Translations under genes and position numbers: made by a program
Origin: Arenimonas soli
GTDB taxonomy: Bacteria; Pseudomonadota; Gammaproteobacteria; Xanthomonadales; Xanthomonadaceae
Length of the DNA stretch: 64,000 bases
Direction of reading: 5' to 3'
NCBI RefSeq assembly: GCF_014643775.1
Contig: NZ_BMKC01000001.1
Location: 992,001 to 1,056,000, forward strand
The notes under the pieces: model-generated
Databases searched by the model: none
What the model was told of the DNA's origin: nothing
Seen by the model: the letters and a program-made list of their open reading frames with translations, nothing else
Part shown: piece after piece, positions 26,096-34,269 of the stretch
How positions within the stretch are numbered: position 1 is the first letter of the stretch
Layout: every line of letters begins with the position of its first letter

Positions 26096-29000
26096 ATGAG
26101 CACCCCCGCCAACCAGCTTCCCGACCGCGACCCCGAGCGCAGCCCCCTGCGCTTCGTCACCGCCGCCAGCCTGTTCGACGGCCACGACGCCGCCATCAAC
26201 ATCATGCGCCGGCTTATCCAGTCGCAGGGCGTGGAAGTGGTGCACCTGGGCCACAACCGCAGCGTCGAAGACGTGGTGCGCGCGGCCCTGCAGGAAGACG
26301 CCGACGGCATCGCGCTTTCCAGCTACCAGGGCGGCCACACCGAATACTTCAAGTACATGGTGGACATGCTGCGCGAGCGCGGCGCCGGCCACATCCGCGT
26401 GTTCGGCGGCGGCGGCGGCACCATCACGCCGGAAGAAATCAAGGACCTGCAGACCTACGGCGTCGAACGCATCTACCACCCCAACGACGGCATGCAGATG
26501 GGCCTGGTGGCGATGATCGAGGACCTGGTGCGCCGCACGAACGAACACCGCGTGCCCGCCGGCAAGCCCGACAAGGTCGACCCCAGCGACGAAATCAGCA
26601 TCGGCAAGATGCTGACCGCCATCGAAGAGGGCCTGCTGGAAGAAAAGCAGCTCGAAGCCCTGCGCAAGGAATGGCAGCTGGCCGGCGGCAAGACCCCGGT
26701 GGTCGGCCTGACCGGCACCGGCGGCGCGGGTAAGTCGTCAGTGACAGACGAACTCATGAACCGCTTCCTGCAGCACTTCCCGGACATGCGCATCGCGGTG
26801 ATCTCGGTCGACCCCACCCGCCGCCGCACCGGCGGCGCCCTGCTGGGCGACCGCATCCGCATGAATTCCTTGAGGTCATCCCGCGTCTTCATGCGCTCCA
26901 TGGCCACCCGCCGCCAGCACGTGGCCACCAATGCGGTGCTCAAGGACTGCATCGCCTTCCTGCGCGCCCAGGGCTACGACCTGGTGATGGTGGAAACCGC
27001 CGGCATCGGCCAGTCCGATTCGGAAATCGTCGACCTGGTCGATTTCCCGATGTACGTGATGACCAGCGACTTCGGCGCGCCCAGCCAGCTGGAGAAGATC
27101 GACATGATCGACTTCGCCGAGCTGATCGTGCTGAACAAGTTCGACAAGCGCGGCGCCGAAGACGCCCTGCGCGACGTGCGCAAGCAGTGGAAGCGCAACC
27201 GCACCGCCTTCAAGCTGGCCGACGAAGACGTGCCGGTGTATCCGACGATCGCCAGCCAGTTCAACGACCCGGGCGTGACCTGGATGTTCGCCAACCTCTG
27301 CCGCCTGCTGCGCGAGAAGCTGTCGGCCAAGTCGCCGGGCTGCGATTTCAAGCCGGACATCGAAGAAGGCGAGAAGTCCCCCCGCGCCACCATCCTGATC
27401 CCCGGCAACCGCACCCGCTACCTGGCCGAAATCGCCGAGCAGGGCCGGCAGGTCAATGCCAGCATCGAAAAGCAGGCCGACGCCGCCGAGCGCGCCCAGC
27501 ACTACTGGGAATCCCTGCGTGAGCTGGGCGACCCGGAGATGCCCAAGGCCCTGGGCCTGTACGACCCGCACCACCTGGTGGTGCCGAGCCCCGGTTCGGC
27601 CGCCGCCGCCCGCGACGCCGCGCAGTGGCCCGACTGCGGTGAACGTCGCCACGGCATCCCCGACCGTCGCAAGATGGTGTTCCAGTGGGAGCGCCGCCAG
27701 GGCGCCGCCGCCGGCGACAACCCGCAGGCCGCGCAGGTGGCGATCGACCGCAGCCTGATCACCCTGCGCCAGCGCTACAACGACGCGGTGAAGTCGCTCA
27801 GCGCGCAATCGGTGAACCTGCTGCGCGAATGGCCCGACCGCCTCAAGTCCGTCACCGACGACGTGACCGAATATTCGGTGCGCGGCAAGGTCATCCAGGT
27901 CGAAAACTACCGCGAGTCCCTGAGCCACCAGAAGATCCCCAAGATCGCCGCGCCCAGGTTCAAGAGCTGGGGCGAACTGCTGGTCTTCCTGGGCAAGGAA
28001 AACCTGCCCGGCCATTACCCCTACACCGGCGGCGTGTATCCATACCGCCGCACCGGCGAAGACCCCATCCGCATGTTCGCGGGCGAGGGCACGCCCGAGC
28101 GCACCAACCGGCGCTTCCACTACCTGAGCAAGGGCCAGCCGGCCGCGCGCCTGTCCACGGCCTTCGACTCGGTCACGCTGTACGGCGAAGACCCGGCCGA
28201 GCGCCCGGATATCTACGGCAAGATCGGCAACTCCGGCGTGTCCATCGCCACCCTGGACGACATGAAGAAGCTGTATTCGGGCTTCGACCTGTGCGCGCCG
28301 ACCACCAGCGTGTCGATGACCATCAACGGCCCGGCGCCGATGATCCTGGCGATGTTCATGAACACCGCCATTGATCAGCAGGTGGAAAAGTACCTGCGCG
28401 AGGACCAGAAGCGCTGGGACGACGCCCACGCCAAGATCGAGAAGTTCTTCGAAGGCAAGAAGCGCCCCGAATACGGCGGCGAAGTGCCCGAAGGCAACGA
28501 AGGCCTGGGCCTGGGCCTGCTGGGTGTCACCGGCGACCAGCTGGTGGACGCCGAAACCTACGAGCGCATCAAGAAGCACACCCTTGCCACCGTGCGCGGC
28601 ACCGTGCAGGCCGACATCCTGAAGGAGGACCAGGCGCAGAACACCTGCATCTTCAGCACCGAATTCGCCCTGCGCATGATGGGCGACATCCAGCAGTACT
28701 TCGTGGACAACAAGGTCCGCAACTTCTACTCGGTGTCCATTTCCGGCTACCACATCGCCGAAGCCGGGGCGAACCCGATTTCGCAGCTGGCCTTCACGCT
28801 GAGCAACGGTTTCACCATCGTCGAGTACTACCTGGCGCGCGGCATGCACATCGACGACTTCGCGCCCAACCTGAGCTTCTTCTTCAGCAACGGCATGGAC
28901 CCGGAGTACACCGTGATCGGCCGCGTCGCCCGCCGCATCTGGGCCCGCGCCATGCGCGAACGCTACGGCGCCAACGAACGCAGCCAGATGCTGAAGTACC

Positions 29001-29737
29001 ACATCCAGACCAGCGGCCGAAGCCTGCACGCCCAGGAAATCCAGTTCAACGACATCCGCACGACCCTGCAGGCTCTGTACGCGCTGTTCGACAACTGCAA
29101 CAGCCTGCACACCAACGCCTACGACGAAGCCATCACCACGCCGACGGAAGAGAGCGTGCGCCGGGCCGTGGCCATCCAGATGATCATCAACAAGGAGCTG
29201 GGGCTGAACTTCAACGAAAACCCCTGGCAGGGCAGCTTCGCCGTCGAACAGCTGACCGACCTGGTGGAAGAGGCCGTCTACAAGGAGTTCGAAGCCCTAA
29301 GCGAACGCGGCGGCGTGCTCGGCGCCATGGACACCATGTACCAGCGCGGCAAGATCCAGGAAGAAAGCCTGTACTACGAGCACAAGAAGCACGACGGCAG
29401 CCTGCCCCTGATCGGCGTCAACACCTTCCTGCCCAAAGACCACGCCGGCGAAGTGATGACCGAAATCGAGCTCATCCGCTCGACCCCGGAAGAAAAGGGC
29501 GCCCAGATCGCCAACGTCCGCACCTTCCAGGCCGTCCGGAACGAGGCCGTTCTTCCTCTCCAGCTTGTGGCAGAGGGCCGGGGAGAGGGCACCACCCCCC
29601 TGAGAATTCTTCAGCACACCGCCCGTGACCGCCAAAACATCTTCGCCGCGTTGATGGAAGCAGTGAAGACCCACAGCCTCGGCCAGATCAGCCATGCGCT
29701 GTATGAGGTGGGTGGGGAGTATCGGCGGAATATGTAG
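26096..29737 (+). CDS. icmF: Fused isobutyryl-CoA mutase/GTPase chaperone (IcmF)
   Basis: A 1213-residue B12 enzyme with a cobalamin-binding domain (about 1-150, D-G-H-D-A-A), a MeaI-type GTPase (P-loop G-T-G-G-A-G-K-S-S near 205-213, for cofactor quality control) and a mutase barrel (about 560-1130). Two substrate residues mark isobutyryl-CoA rather than methylmalonyl-CoA specificity: Phe661 in R-M-F-A-G, where methylmalonyl mutases have Tyr, and Gln848 in D-Q-A-Q-N-T, where they have Arg. It interconverts isobutyryl- and n-butyryl-CoA, fitting valine breakdown. It is longer than characterised IcmF proteins. Part of the excess is an in-frame palindromic insertion near residues 1153-1165. The compositional island begins just after its stop. 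Confidence 0.9.
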   Translation: MSTPANQLPDRDPERSPLRFVTAASLFDGHDAAINIMRRLIQSQGVEVVHLGHNRSVEDVVRAALQEDADGIALSSYQGGHTEYFKYMVDMLRERGAGHIRVFGGGGGTITPEEIKDLQTYGVERIYHPNDGMQMGLVAMIEDLVRRTNEHRVPAGKPDKVDPSDEISIGKMLTAIEEGLLEEKQLEALRKEWQLAGGKTPVVGLTGTGGAGKSSVTDELMNRFLQHFPDMRIAVISVDPTRRRTGGALLGDRIRMNSLRSSRVFMRSMATRRQHVATNAVLKDCIAFLRAQGYDLVMVETAGIGQSDSEIVDLVDFPMYVMTSDFGAPSQLEKIDMIDFAELIVLNKFDKRGAEDALRDVRKQWKRNRTAFKLADEDVPVYPTIASQFNDPGVTWMFANLCRLLREKLSAKSPGCDFKPDIEEGEKSPRATILIPGNRTRYLAEIAEQGRQVNASIEKQADAAERAQHYWESLRELGDPEMPKALGLYDPHHLVVPSPGSAAAARDAAQWPDCGERRHGIPDRRKMVFQWERRQGAAAGDNPQAAQVAIDRSLITLRQRYNDAVKSLSAQSVNLLREWPDRLKSVTDDVTEYSVRGKVIQVENYRESLSHQKIPKIAAPRFKSWGELLVFLGKENLPGHYPYTGGVYPYRRTGEDPIRMFAGEGTPERTNRRFHYLSKGQPAARLSTAFDSVTLYGEDPAERPDIYGKIGNSGVSIATLDDMKKLYSGFDLCAPTTSVSMTINGPAPMILAMFMNTAIDQQVEKYLREDQKRWDDAHAKIEKFFEGKKRPEYGGEVPEGNEGLGLGLLGVTGDQLVDAETYERIKKHTLATVRGTVQADILKEDQAQNTCIFSTEFALRMMGDIQQYFVDNKVRNFYSVSISGYHIAEAGANPISQLAFTLSNGFTIVEYYLARGMHIDDFAPNLSFFFSNGMDPEYTVIGRVARRIWARAMRERYGANERSQMLKYHIQTSGRSLHAQEIQFNDIRTTLQALYALFDNCNSLHTNAYDEAITTPTEESVRRAVAIQMIINKELGLNFNENPWQGSFAVEQLTDLVEEAVYKEFEALSERGGVLGAMDTMYQRGKIQEESLYYEHKKHDGSLPLIGVNTFLPKDHAGEVMTEIELIRSTPEEKGAQIANVRTFQAVRNEAVLPLQLVAEGRGEGTTPLRILQHTARDRQNIFAALMEAVKTHSLGQISHALYEVGGEYRRNM
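29553..29590. repeat. CCTCTCC/GGAGAGG palindromic element inside icmF
   Basis: CCTCTCC (29555-29561) and GGAGAGG (29582-29588) flank a G+C-rich core. Read on the minus strand the segment is CCCTCTCCCCGGCCCTCTG and onward, the pattern of small dispersed repeats common in Lysobacterales genomes. It is translated in frame as part of the IcmF C-terminal region. I found no second copy in the window. Confidence 0.5.
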
Positions 29738-29815
29738 TAGGAGTAGCCAAGTTTAGGGGGCTCTTATGGCGTGCCAAAATCCTCGGGGGCTGCGGTGAGT
29801 AGATTCTCGGCAATC

Positions 29816-30451
29816 ATGACGATTCAGTTCAAATCGCCGTTGCCGGATCGGGCGAGCCTTGTTGAGGAGTTAGTCGGTCAGCTCGGACCCTCTGTGAAGC
29901 CCGCAGCGGCGGCAGTGGGTACGACCTTTGAAGAGAGAACTCATGTCCATTCAAAATCACTTTTTGCGCAACGCAATGACACGTCAGTAATACTAATTGC
30001 CGAGGAAGAAGATACAGCAATAAAAATATTCGTATCTGACATTCGAGAGACGGAGTTTAGCCATAGAGACGACTATCGAGTGTATCGGGAGCAAAGAGAG
30101 CGGTTTGTCAGAGACATTAGAACTTGGATTGCAAAGAGCAGGCGATTCGGTGATCGGATTGGCGTAAAGGTGCAGAAAGTTGATATCGCGATGTCCTTCG
30201 GCGAGCGCGAAGTAATGCTCGGAATAACGCGAAGCTTTAGAGTGAGGTTGTGGCGAGATATTGAGAAAGATGGGTTGACCCGGCTTGTTGGGCCAGTGGT
30301 GAGCATTCTAGTTGGCCCGTTGCTTTCGCTTTCGGCTCCGATATCTATCCTAATTTTTACGTCATCTACCCTGACGGTGTTAGTGAATTCGTTGGCCGTA
30401 GCCTTGAAGGCGGATGAGCTGCAGCTCGAGGAGATACAGAATGGGTCTTGA
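29816..30451 (+). CDS. Island protein 1: unknown, with C-terminal membrane hairpin
   Basis: A 211-residue protein if started at ATG 29816 (M-T-I-Q-F-K-S-P-L-P); a GTG at 29771 would add 15 residues and has a G-rich stretch upstream, so the start is uncertain. The first 155 or so residues are soluble and charged, with alternating hydrophobic strands (V-I-L-I-A-E-E-E-D-T-A-I-K-I-F-V). The end is strongly hydrophobic (about 155-200, G-P-V-V-S-I-L-V-G-P-L-L-S-L and I-S-I-L-I-F) and should form one or two membrane helices. No family is recognised. Its last codons overlap the next gene. A membrane-associated effector or sensor is a reasonable guess. Confidence 0.75.
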   Translation: MTIQFKSPLPDRASLVEELVGQLGPSVKPAAAAVGTTFEERTHVHSKSLFAQRNDTSVILIAEEEDTAIKIFVSDIRETEFSHRDDYRVYREQRERFVRDIRTWIAKSRRFGDRIGVKVQKVDIAMSFGEREVMLGITRSFRVRLWRDIEKDGLTRLVGPVVSILVGPLLSLSAPISILIFTSSTLTVLVNSLAVALKADELQLEEIQNGS

Positions 30452-30878
30452 ACACCAAGTCGCGGAACAATTATCGAAGGAGCTGCAGCTCGAACTTGGT
30501 GGAAAGTTCGAAGTTGGCGCGGATATGACAGTTGATGACTTCCAGCAGCTAGGTAGCCTCGGTAGTCGGATTGATCTTGTAGTTAGGTCCGTTAGCGGCG
30601 ATGGAGAGCCCTTGTTTCTGATTGAGTTAAAGACTGGGAAGAGTCCCTATGAGGTTCCGTATAGCGTCTTGAACAGTTTCAAGTTGTGGAAAACTGCGAG
30701 ATCTGCTCGGGATGCAGTGCTTGTGCTGGCTACGACAAGAAAGATTGGAAGCCTTCTTCGCGGTGAGTTAAGTAGTCAAGGCGTCCAAGTGGTTGAGTCG
30801 AGTTCGATTGAAAGGCTTGTTTCAGAGTTGACCAAGTTGATCCGCTCCAGGGGGCCTGGGGCGCGCTCAGATGCGTAG
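30441..30878 (+). CDS. Island protein 2: small PD-(D/E)XK-fold protein
   Basis: A 145-residue protein starting at ATG 30441, directly behind GAGGAG and overlapping the upstream gene by 11 bases. After a helical N-terminus, G-S-R-I-D-L-V-V gives Asp45 and L-I-E-L-K-T-G gives Glu62-x-Lys64. The D...ExK spacing (about 17) is that of the PD-(D/E)XK nuclease superfamily. A following helix and strand (A-V-L-V-L-A-T-T-R-K) fit the fold. It could cut DNA or RNA, or be a catalytic module for the OLD-like protein encoded 64 bases downstream. No named family is recognised. Confidence 0.8.
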   Translation: MGLEHQVAEQLSKELQLELGGKFEVGADMTVDDFQQLGSLGSRIDLVVRSVSGDGEPLFLIELKTGKSPYEVPYSVLNSFKLWKTARSARDAVLVLATTRKIGSLLRGELSSQGVQVVESSSIERLVSELTKLIRSRGPGARSDA

Positions 30879-30941
30879 GATCAAGCCTGAGAGGCGGGAC
30901 GCGCGAGTGAGTTCCTTCGATTGGAGACAAGGTAGAGTGAT

Positions 30942-32636
30942 ATGAGACTCGTCAAGTCTGTTCGGATTGCGGGTTTCCGATCGATATTGGAAGAGTCGTT
31001 GCCAGACTGCGGAGAGCACTTTGTCTTCGTCGGGCGAAATTCATGCGGCAAATCGAATGCGTTGCGAGCTCTGAATGTGTTCTTCAACGGTGAGACTTCT
31101 CCGGGAGATCCGTTGGACTTCGAAAGGGATGTCTATTTCAGACCACTTCGAAAGCAAAAGAAGCGAATCGCCATTTCGGTGGGCTTTGAGTTGCCAAGCA
31201 ACTTCAACTTTCGAAAAGAACTACGCGAGCTTGAGGATCTGGGTAGAGAGTTCTCAGTCACGAAGTCATGGGAGCTCGACAGTCTCCGTCGCGTTCAGGA
31301 GTCTGCGAAAATTGTTCGGTTCGATGGTTCTGAATTGGCAAATGAAACCCTAGTCCGCGACTTCTTAGCCCTGATTAGGTTTAGATACATTCCGAATCGA
31401 ACTATTCCTGCAGAACTTCTCAAAGACGAGAGCCAGGTCATAGCTGGTGCTATCTTCAAGAAGATGAAGGAGTCCAGCAAGGCTGACGATGTGCTCCGCG
31501 GAATGTCCGACTCGGCGGGAAAGCTGCTGAACGCCACGTCGGAAGCCTTTAAGGTGGCGGGGGCGCCACTTCAAGAGCCCAACATCATGACCTCAGCCAC
31601 ATTGGGCGAAATGCTTCGTATGGCTGGCTTTCAAGCCAAAGGTCTCAACGGCGCTAGTGTTAGGGACGAGGACTGGGGCTCTGGTCATCAAGCCTTTTTT
31701 CTGATGAATCTCCTTCGAGAGATAGACACTGACTACAGCCGGCAGTTTGGTTGGCGGCAAGCATGTATCTGGGCCGTGGAAGAGCCCGAATCTGGTCTCC
31801 ATCATGATCTTCAGACCCGAATTGCCAGGCAGTTCTATGAATGGGTTGGGGATGGCGCTAGACGTCTTCAGATTTTTACAACAACGCACTCTCCAGTGAT
31901 AGCGATGTCTGCCGATTCTGGGTGTCTTGTCGAGCTTGCGGATACCACTTCAGTGCTGACCGCGATGCCGGTTCCTGAACTTGTGAGGCAGGCGGAGGAT
32001 CGAGGGGTAACTACGTATTTGCATCCGGCGCTTGCGTTCCCGTTCAACCCTGTAGTGATAGTTGAGGGAGAGACTGATGAGTTGGTTCTCAATCACGTTG
32101 CTAGGATCTACGGCCGAGCAAATTTGAGGTTTGTAACTCTCCCAAGAATTGAGTCCGGAGAGCCTACGGGTCTCGATGCGTTTGCTCCTTATCTCAAGAA
32201 CAATCAGAAGCTGCTCTCAAAGAGGCAGAAGGATGCGCCACTCATCATACTTCTCGACTGGGAAGCATCTAATGAGCAACTTAAGAAAATTCGCTTGGCA
32301 TATGGCGATGGCTCAGAGGACTACGTAGTTAGATGTAATCGCACCTTCGTGAATCCTCTTCTCGGCGAGTCTTTTCGTGGGCTGGAGAGGTACTATCCGG
32401 AGGTCGTAATCAAAAGTGCGCATGAGGCAGGCGAGTTGGTCGTTGGCTTCCCGAAAGACCCTGGCTGCCCTTGGTCTGTTGCCGCAGGCGAGCTCAGTAG
32501 AGCCAAGTCTCGTCTTGCCAAGCGTGTAACTACGCTGGTTCGCCCGGAGGCGCTCTCCAACCTCTATGGCGTGCTTCAGCAGGTTGTCGAAGCTAGTTCG
32601 GCATATGCGGAGCGACAGCGTCGCATGCTTTTGTAG
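30942..32636 (+). CDS. OLD-like AAA ATPase with TOPRIM domain
   Basis: A 564-residue protein with an ABC/SMC-type ATPase. Walker A is G-R-N-S-C-G-K-S (31-38), the signature is G-S-G-H-Q-A, Walker B is W-A-V-E-E-P-E-S-G-L-H, and the switch His is in T-T-T-H-S-P. A C-terminal TOPRIM domain follows, with V-I-V-E-G-E-T-D-E (about 368), L-L-D-W-E and G-L-E-R-Y-Y. The TOPRIM second motif is D-W-E instead of the usual D-x-D, a conservative change. This is the OLD endonuclease layout known from GajA and P2 Old, which act in phage defence. There is no UvrD-like GajB; the partners are instead the two small genes upstream. Confidence 0.9.
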   Translation: MRLVKSVRIAGFRSILEESLPDCGEHFVFVGRNSCGKSNALRALNVFFNGETSPGDPLDFERDVYFRPLRKQKKRIAISVGFELPSNFNFRKELRELEDLGREFSVTKSWELDSLRRVQESAKIVRFDGSELANETLVRDFLALIRFRYIPNRTIPAELLKDESQVIAGAIFKKMKESSKADDVLRGMSDSAGKLLNATSEAFKVAGAPLQEPNIMTSATLGEMLRMAGFQAKGLNGASVRDEDWGSGHQAFFLMNLLREIDTDYSRQFGWRQACIWAVEEPESGLHHDLQTRIARQFYEWVGDGARRLQIFTTTHSPVIAMSADSGCLVELADTTSVLTAMPVPELVRQAEDRGVTTYLHPALAFPFNPVVIVEGETDELVLNHVARIYGRANLRFVTLPRIESGEPTGLDAFAPYLKNNQKLLSKRQKDAPLIILLDWEASNEQLKKIRLAYGDGSEDYVVRCNRTFVNPLLGESFRGLERYYPEVVIKSAHEAGELVVGFPKDPGCPWSVAAGELSRAKSRLAKRVTTLVRPEALSNLYGVLQQVVEASSAYAERQRRMLL

Positions 32637-32698
32637 GGTTTCAGACGATCGCTGAGCCCAGATGGTGTGCTTAGCCTTTGCAGCGCACCTGACTGTTG

Positions 32699-32947
32699 CT
32701 ATCCAACTCCCTTAACCCTCTCCCGATACGCCCGCACATTGTCCCCAGCAATCCGCGTCTTCCGCGTCCCCTTCACTTCGCCCACCTTGTGCTCCGAGCC
32801 CGTAACCGGCCCGGCATCCACGGTCGTCTCGCGTTCGAACGCATGCGACTTGTCGGTGTTGCGGTAGTACCGGTAAATCGCCCAGTACAGGGCGCCGGCG
32901 CCGGCGGGGCCCAGGGCGAGCAGCCAGAGTCCACTGTCGTCGCTCAT
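32699..32947 (-). CDS. Small single-helix membrane protein of the SPFH/zinc-ribbon operon
   Basis: An 82-residue protein whose ATG overlaps the stop of the zinc-ribbon gene (ATGA). The N-terminus has a hydrophobic helix (L-W-L-L-A-L-G-P-A-G-A-G-A-L-Y-W-A-I-Y) followed by a basic tyrosine pair (R-Y-Y-R-N). A polar, charged tail rich in Thr, Arg and Lys follows. It should be an inner-membrane protein with a cytosolic tail. Its placement recalls the small YdjH partner in the Bacillus ydjGHI set, but the similarity is by position, not sequence. Confidence 0.75.
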   Translation of the reverse strand: MSDDSGLWLLALGPAGAGALYWAIYRYYRNTDKSHAFERETTVDAGPVTGSEHKVGEVKGTRKTRIAGDNVRAYRERVKGVG

Positions 32948-34263
32948 CAGTTCATTCCTATCAGGACGGCGATGACGGCCGTTTCGATGAAGGTGCCGGC
33001 GGTCAGCGCGGCCAGCAGCAGCTTCCAGTGCTGGATCGGGATGCTGCCCATGGTTTCGCCGGTGCGGCCGTTCACGGCGATGTAGTGCAGCATGCCGCCG
33101 TTGGCGCCGGGCTGGTGGTAGGAGTAGAGCCACACCGGCAGGTACATCGCCACCCAGCGGGTGCCGTGCACCTGCAGGCTTTCTTCTTCCCAGCGCACGC
33201 CGCGGTCGTAGCCACTTACCGACGATTCCACTTCGCAGCGGGCGATCGACAGCAGCTGGTCTTCCAGGCGCGGGCGCAGGTGCTCGACGTCGCTGTCGCG
33301 TTTCTCGGACGTGAAGCCCGACAGGTAGGACGCGTTCCACTTCACCGCGTTCTTGGTGTCGAAGGGCAGGATGGTGTTGATGATGTTGTTGGTGTTGACC
33401 TTGGTGTCCATCTTGCTGCGTTCGCGCGAGGATTCCAGCGGCAGGTCGTCCACGGTGAAGTCCACGTGCCGCTGCACCTGGTAGACGTCGGCGTCGTAGT
33501 AGGTCTTTTTCTTGTCGCCGGTGCCCTTGGTGTAGCGCCGGGTTTCGATCTCGCCCTTGCCGGCCACGTCGGCGCTCGCCCTGCCGTCGACGATCATGTA
33601 GGGCATGTAGACGCCCACCACGTTCTCGGGCGTGAACTGTTCCTTGAATTCCTTCAGCGCGAACAGCTTGCGCTTGCCCACGAACTGGCGGATGCGCTCG
33701 ACCGCGTCTTCCTTCTTGATGCGGAAGGGCAGCAGGGCGTCGGGCACGGCGCCGTTGGGCACCTGTTCGTTCACGCCGAAGACGTGCCGGCACCAGTGGC
33801 AGCGCGCCGTCATCGTGCTTTGTGTGTTGACGGTGACCTCGGCGCCGCAGCCGGTGCACTTGAAGCTCATCAGGGTGGCGGCGTCGGCCGCGATGGCCTG
33901 CGCGCCGGAGGCGATGATCGTGCCCGACAGCTCGTCCAGGCCCTCGCCGAGGCCGAAGGCTTCTTCCACGCCCTCGCCATGCCATTCATTGCGGCAGAAC
34001 AGGCAGATCAGCATGTCGGTGCCAGGCCGGTGCCGGATGTCGGTGGCGCCGCACTTGGGGCAGTGGTTCTGGCCGTCCTTGAGCTCGTCGGATGCGGTGT
34101 CGATGGCGACCGGGTCCGGCGCCTCGATTTCCTCGCGGATGGCGTCGGGCAGGGTGGCCGGGTCCACCGGGAAACTTCCCGGTGGCGGCGGTACGTCCTG
34201 CGGCGAACCGGGTCCGATGCCGGGCGGCAGCGGCGGTGGCGTGGAAGCCTTGTCGTTGGCCAT
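32947..34263 (-). CDS. TFIIB-type zinc-ribbon membrane protein (YdjG-like)
   Basis: A 438-residue protein. A Pro-rich N-terminus leads to zinc ribbon 1 (C-P-K-C-G near residue 68 with C-L-F-C) and zinc ribbon 2 (C-T-G-C-G near 136 with C-H-W-C). A middle domain contains the conserved Y-M-P-Y-M-I-V-D-G and R-H-V-D-F-T, and a C-terminal hydrophobic helix follows (L-L-L-A-A-L-T-A-G-T-F-I-E-T-A-V-I-A-V). The family pairs with SPFH proteins; in Bacillus subtilis YdjG/H and YdjI recruit the stress protein PspA to membranes. Here it follows the SPFH gene by six bases and overlaps the small membrane gene. No PspA is in this operon. Confidence 0.85.
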   Translation of the reverse strand: MANDKASTPPPLPPGIGPGSPQDVPPPPGSFPVDPATLPDAIREEIEAPDPVAIDTASDELKDGQNHCPKCGATDIRHRPGTDMLICLFCRNEWHGEGVEEAFGLGEGLDELSGTIIASGAQAIAADAATLMSFKCTGCGAEVTVNTQSTMTARCHWCRHVFGVNEQVPNGAVPDALLPFRIKKEDAVERIRQFVGKRKLFALKEFKEQFTPENVVGVYMPYMIVDGRASADVAGKGEIETRRYTKGTGDKKKTYYDADVYQVQRHVDFTVDDLPLESSRERSKMDTKVNTNNIINTILPFDTKNAVKWNASYLSGFTSEKRDSDVEHLRPRLEDQLLSIARCEVESSVSGYDRGVRWEEESLQVHGTRWVAMYLPVWLYSYHQPGANGGMLHYIAVNGRTGETMGSIPIQHWKLLLAALTAGTFIETAVIAVLIGMN

Positions 34264-34269
34264 CGTCGC

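Larger units (their letters stand above)
29750..32660. other. Low-G+C acquired island with a three-gene cassette
   Basis: Base composition drops abruptly after the icmF stop and recovers at about 32700. A 60-base line counted by eye at 30901-30960 has 50% G+C, while flanking genes are nearer two thirds or more. Codon use in the three genes includes many A/T-ending codons that are rare elsewhere. All three genes are on the plus strand and tightly spaced. No transposase, integrase or tRNA is present at the edges, and I could not find target-site duplications. Confidence 0.85.

Noticed and set aside
29766-29800. Ten-codon open frame (ATG at 29766) before island gene 1
   Set aside because: Too short to support, in another frame from the gene, and ends at once; it might be a leader but nothing indicates so.
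30942-32636. Gabija system
   Set aside because: The OLD-like protein fits GajA in outline, but no UvrD-like helicase gene (GajB) is present up- or downstream.
32947-33985. Second minus-strand open frame through the zinc-ribbon gene
   Set aside because: It is an Arg/Pro/His-rich frame-shifted shadow; only its final part, after the ATG at 32947, is the small membrane protein gene.
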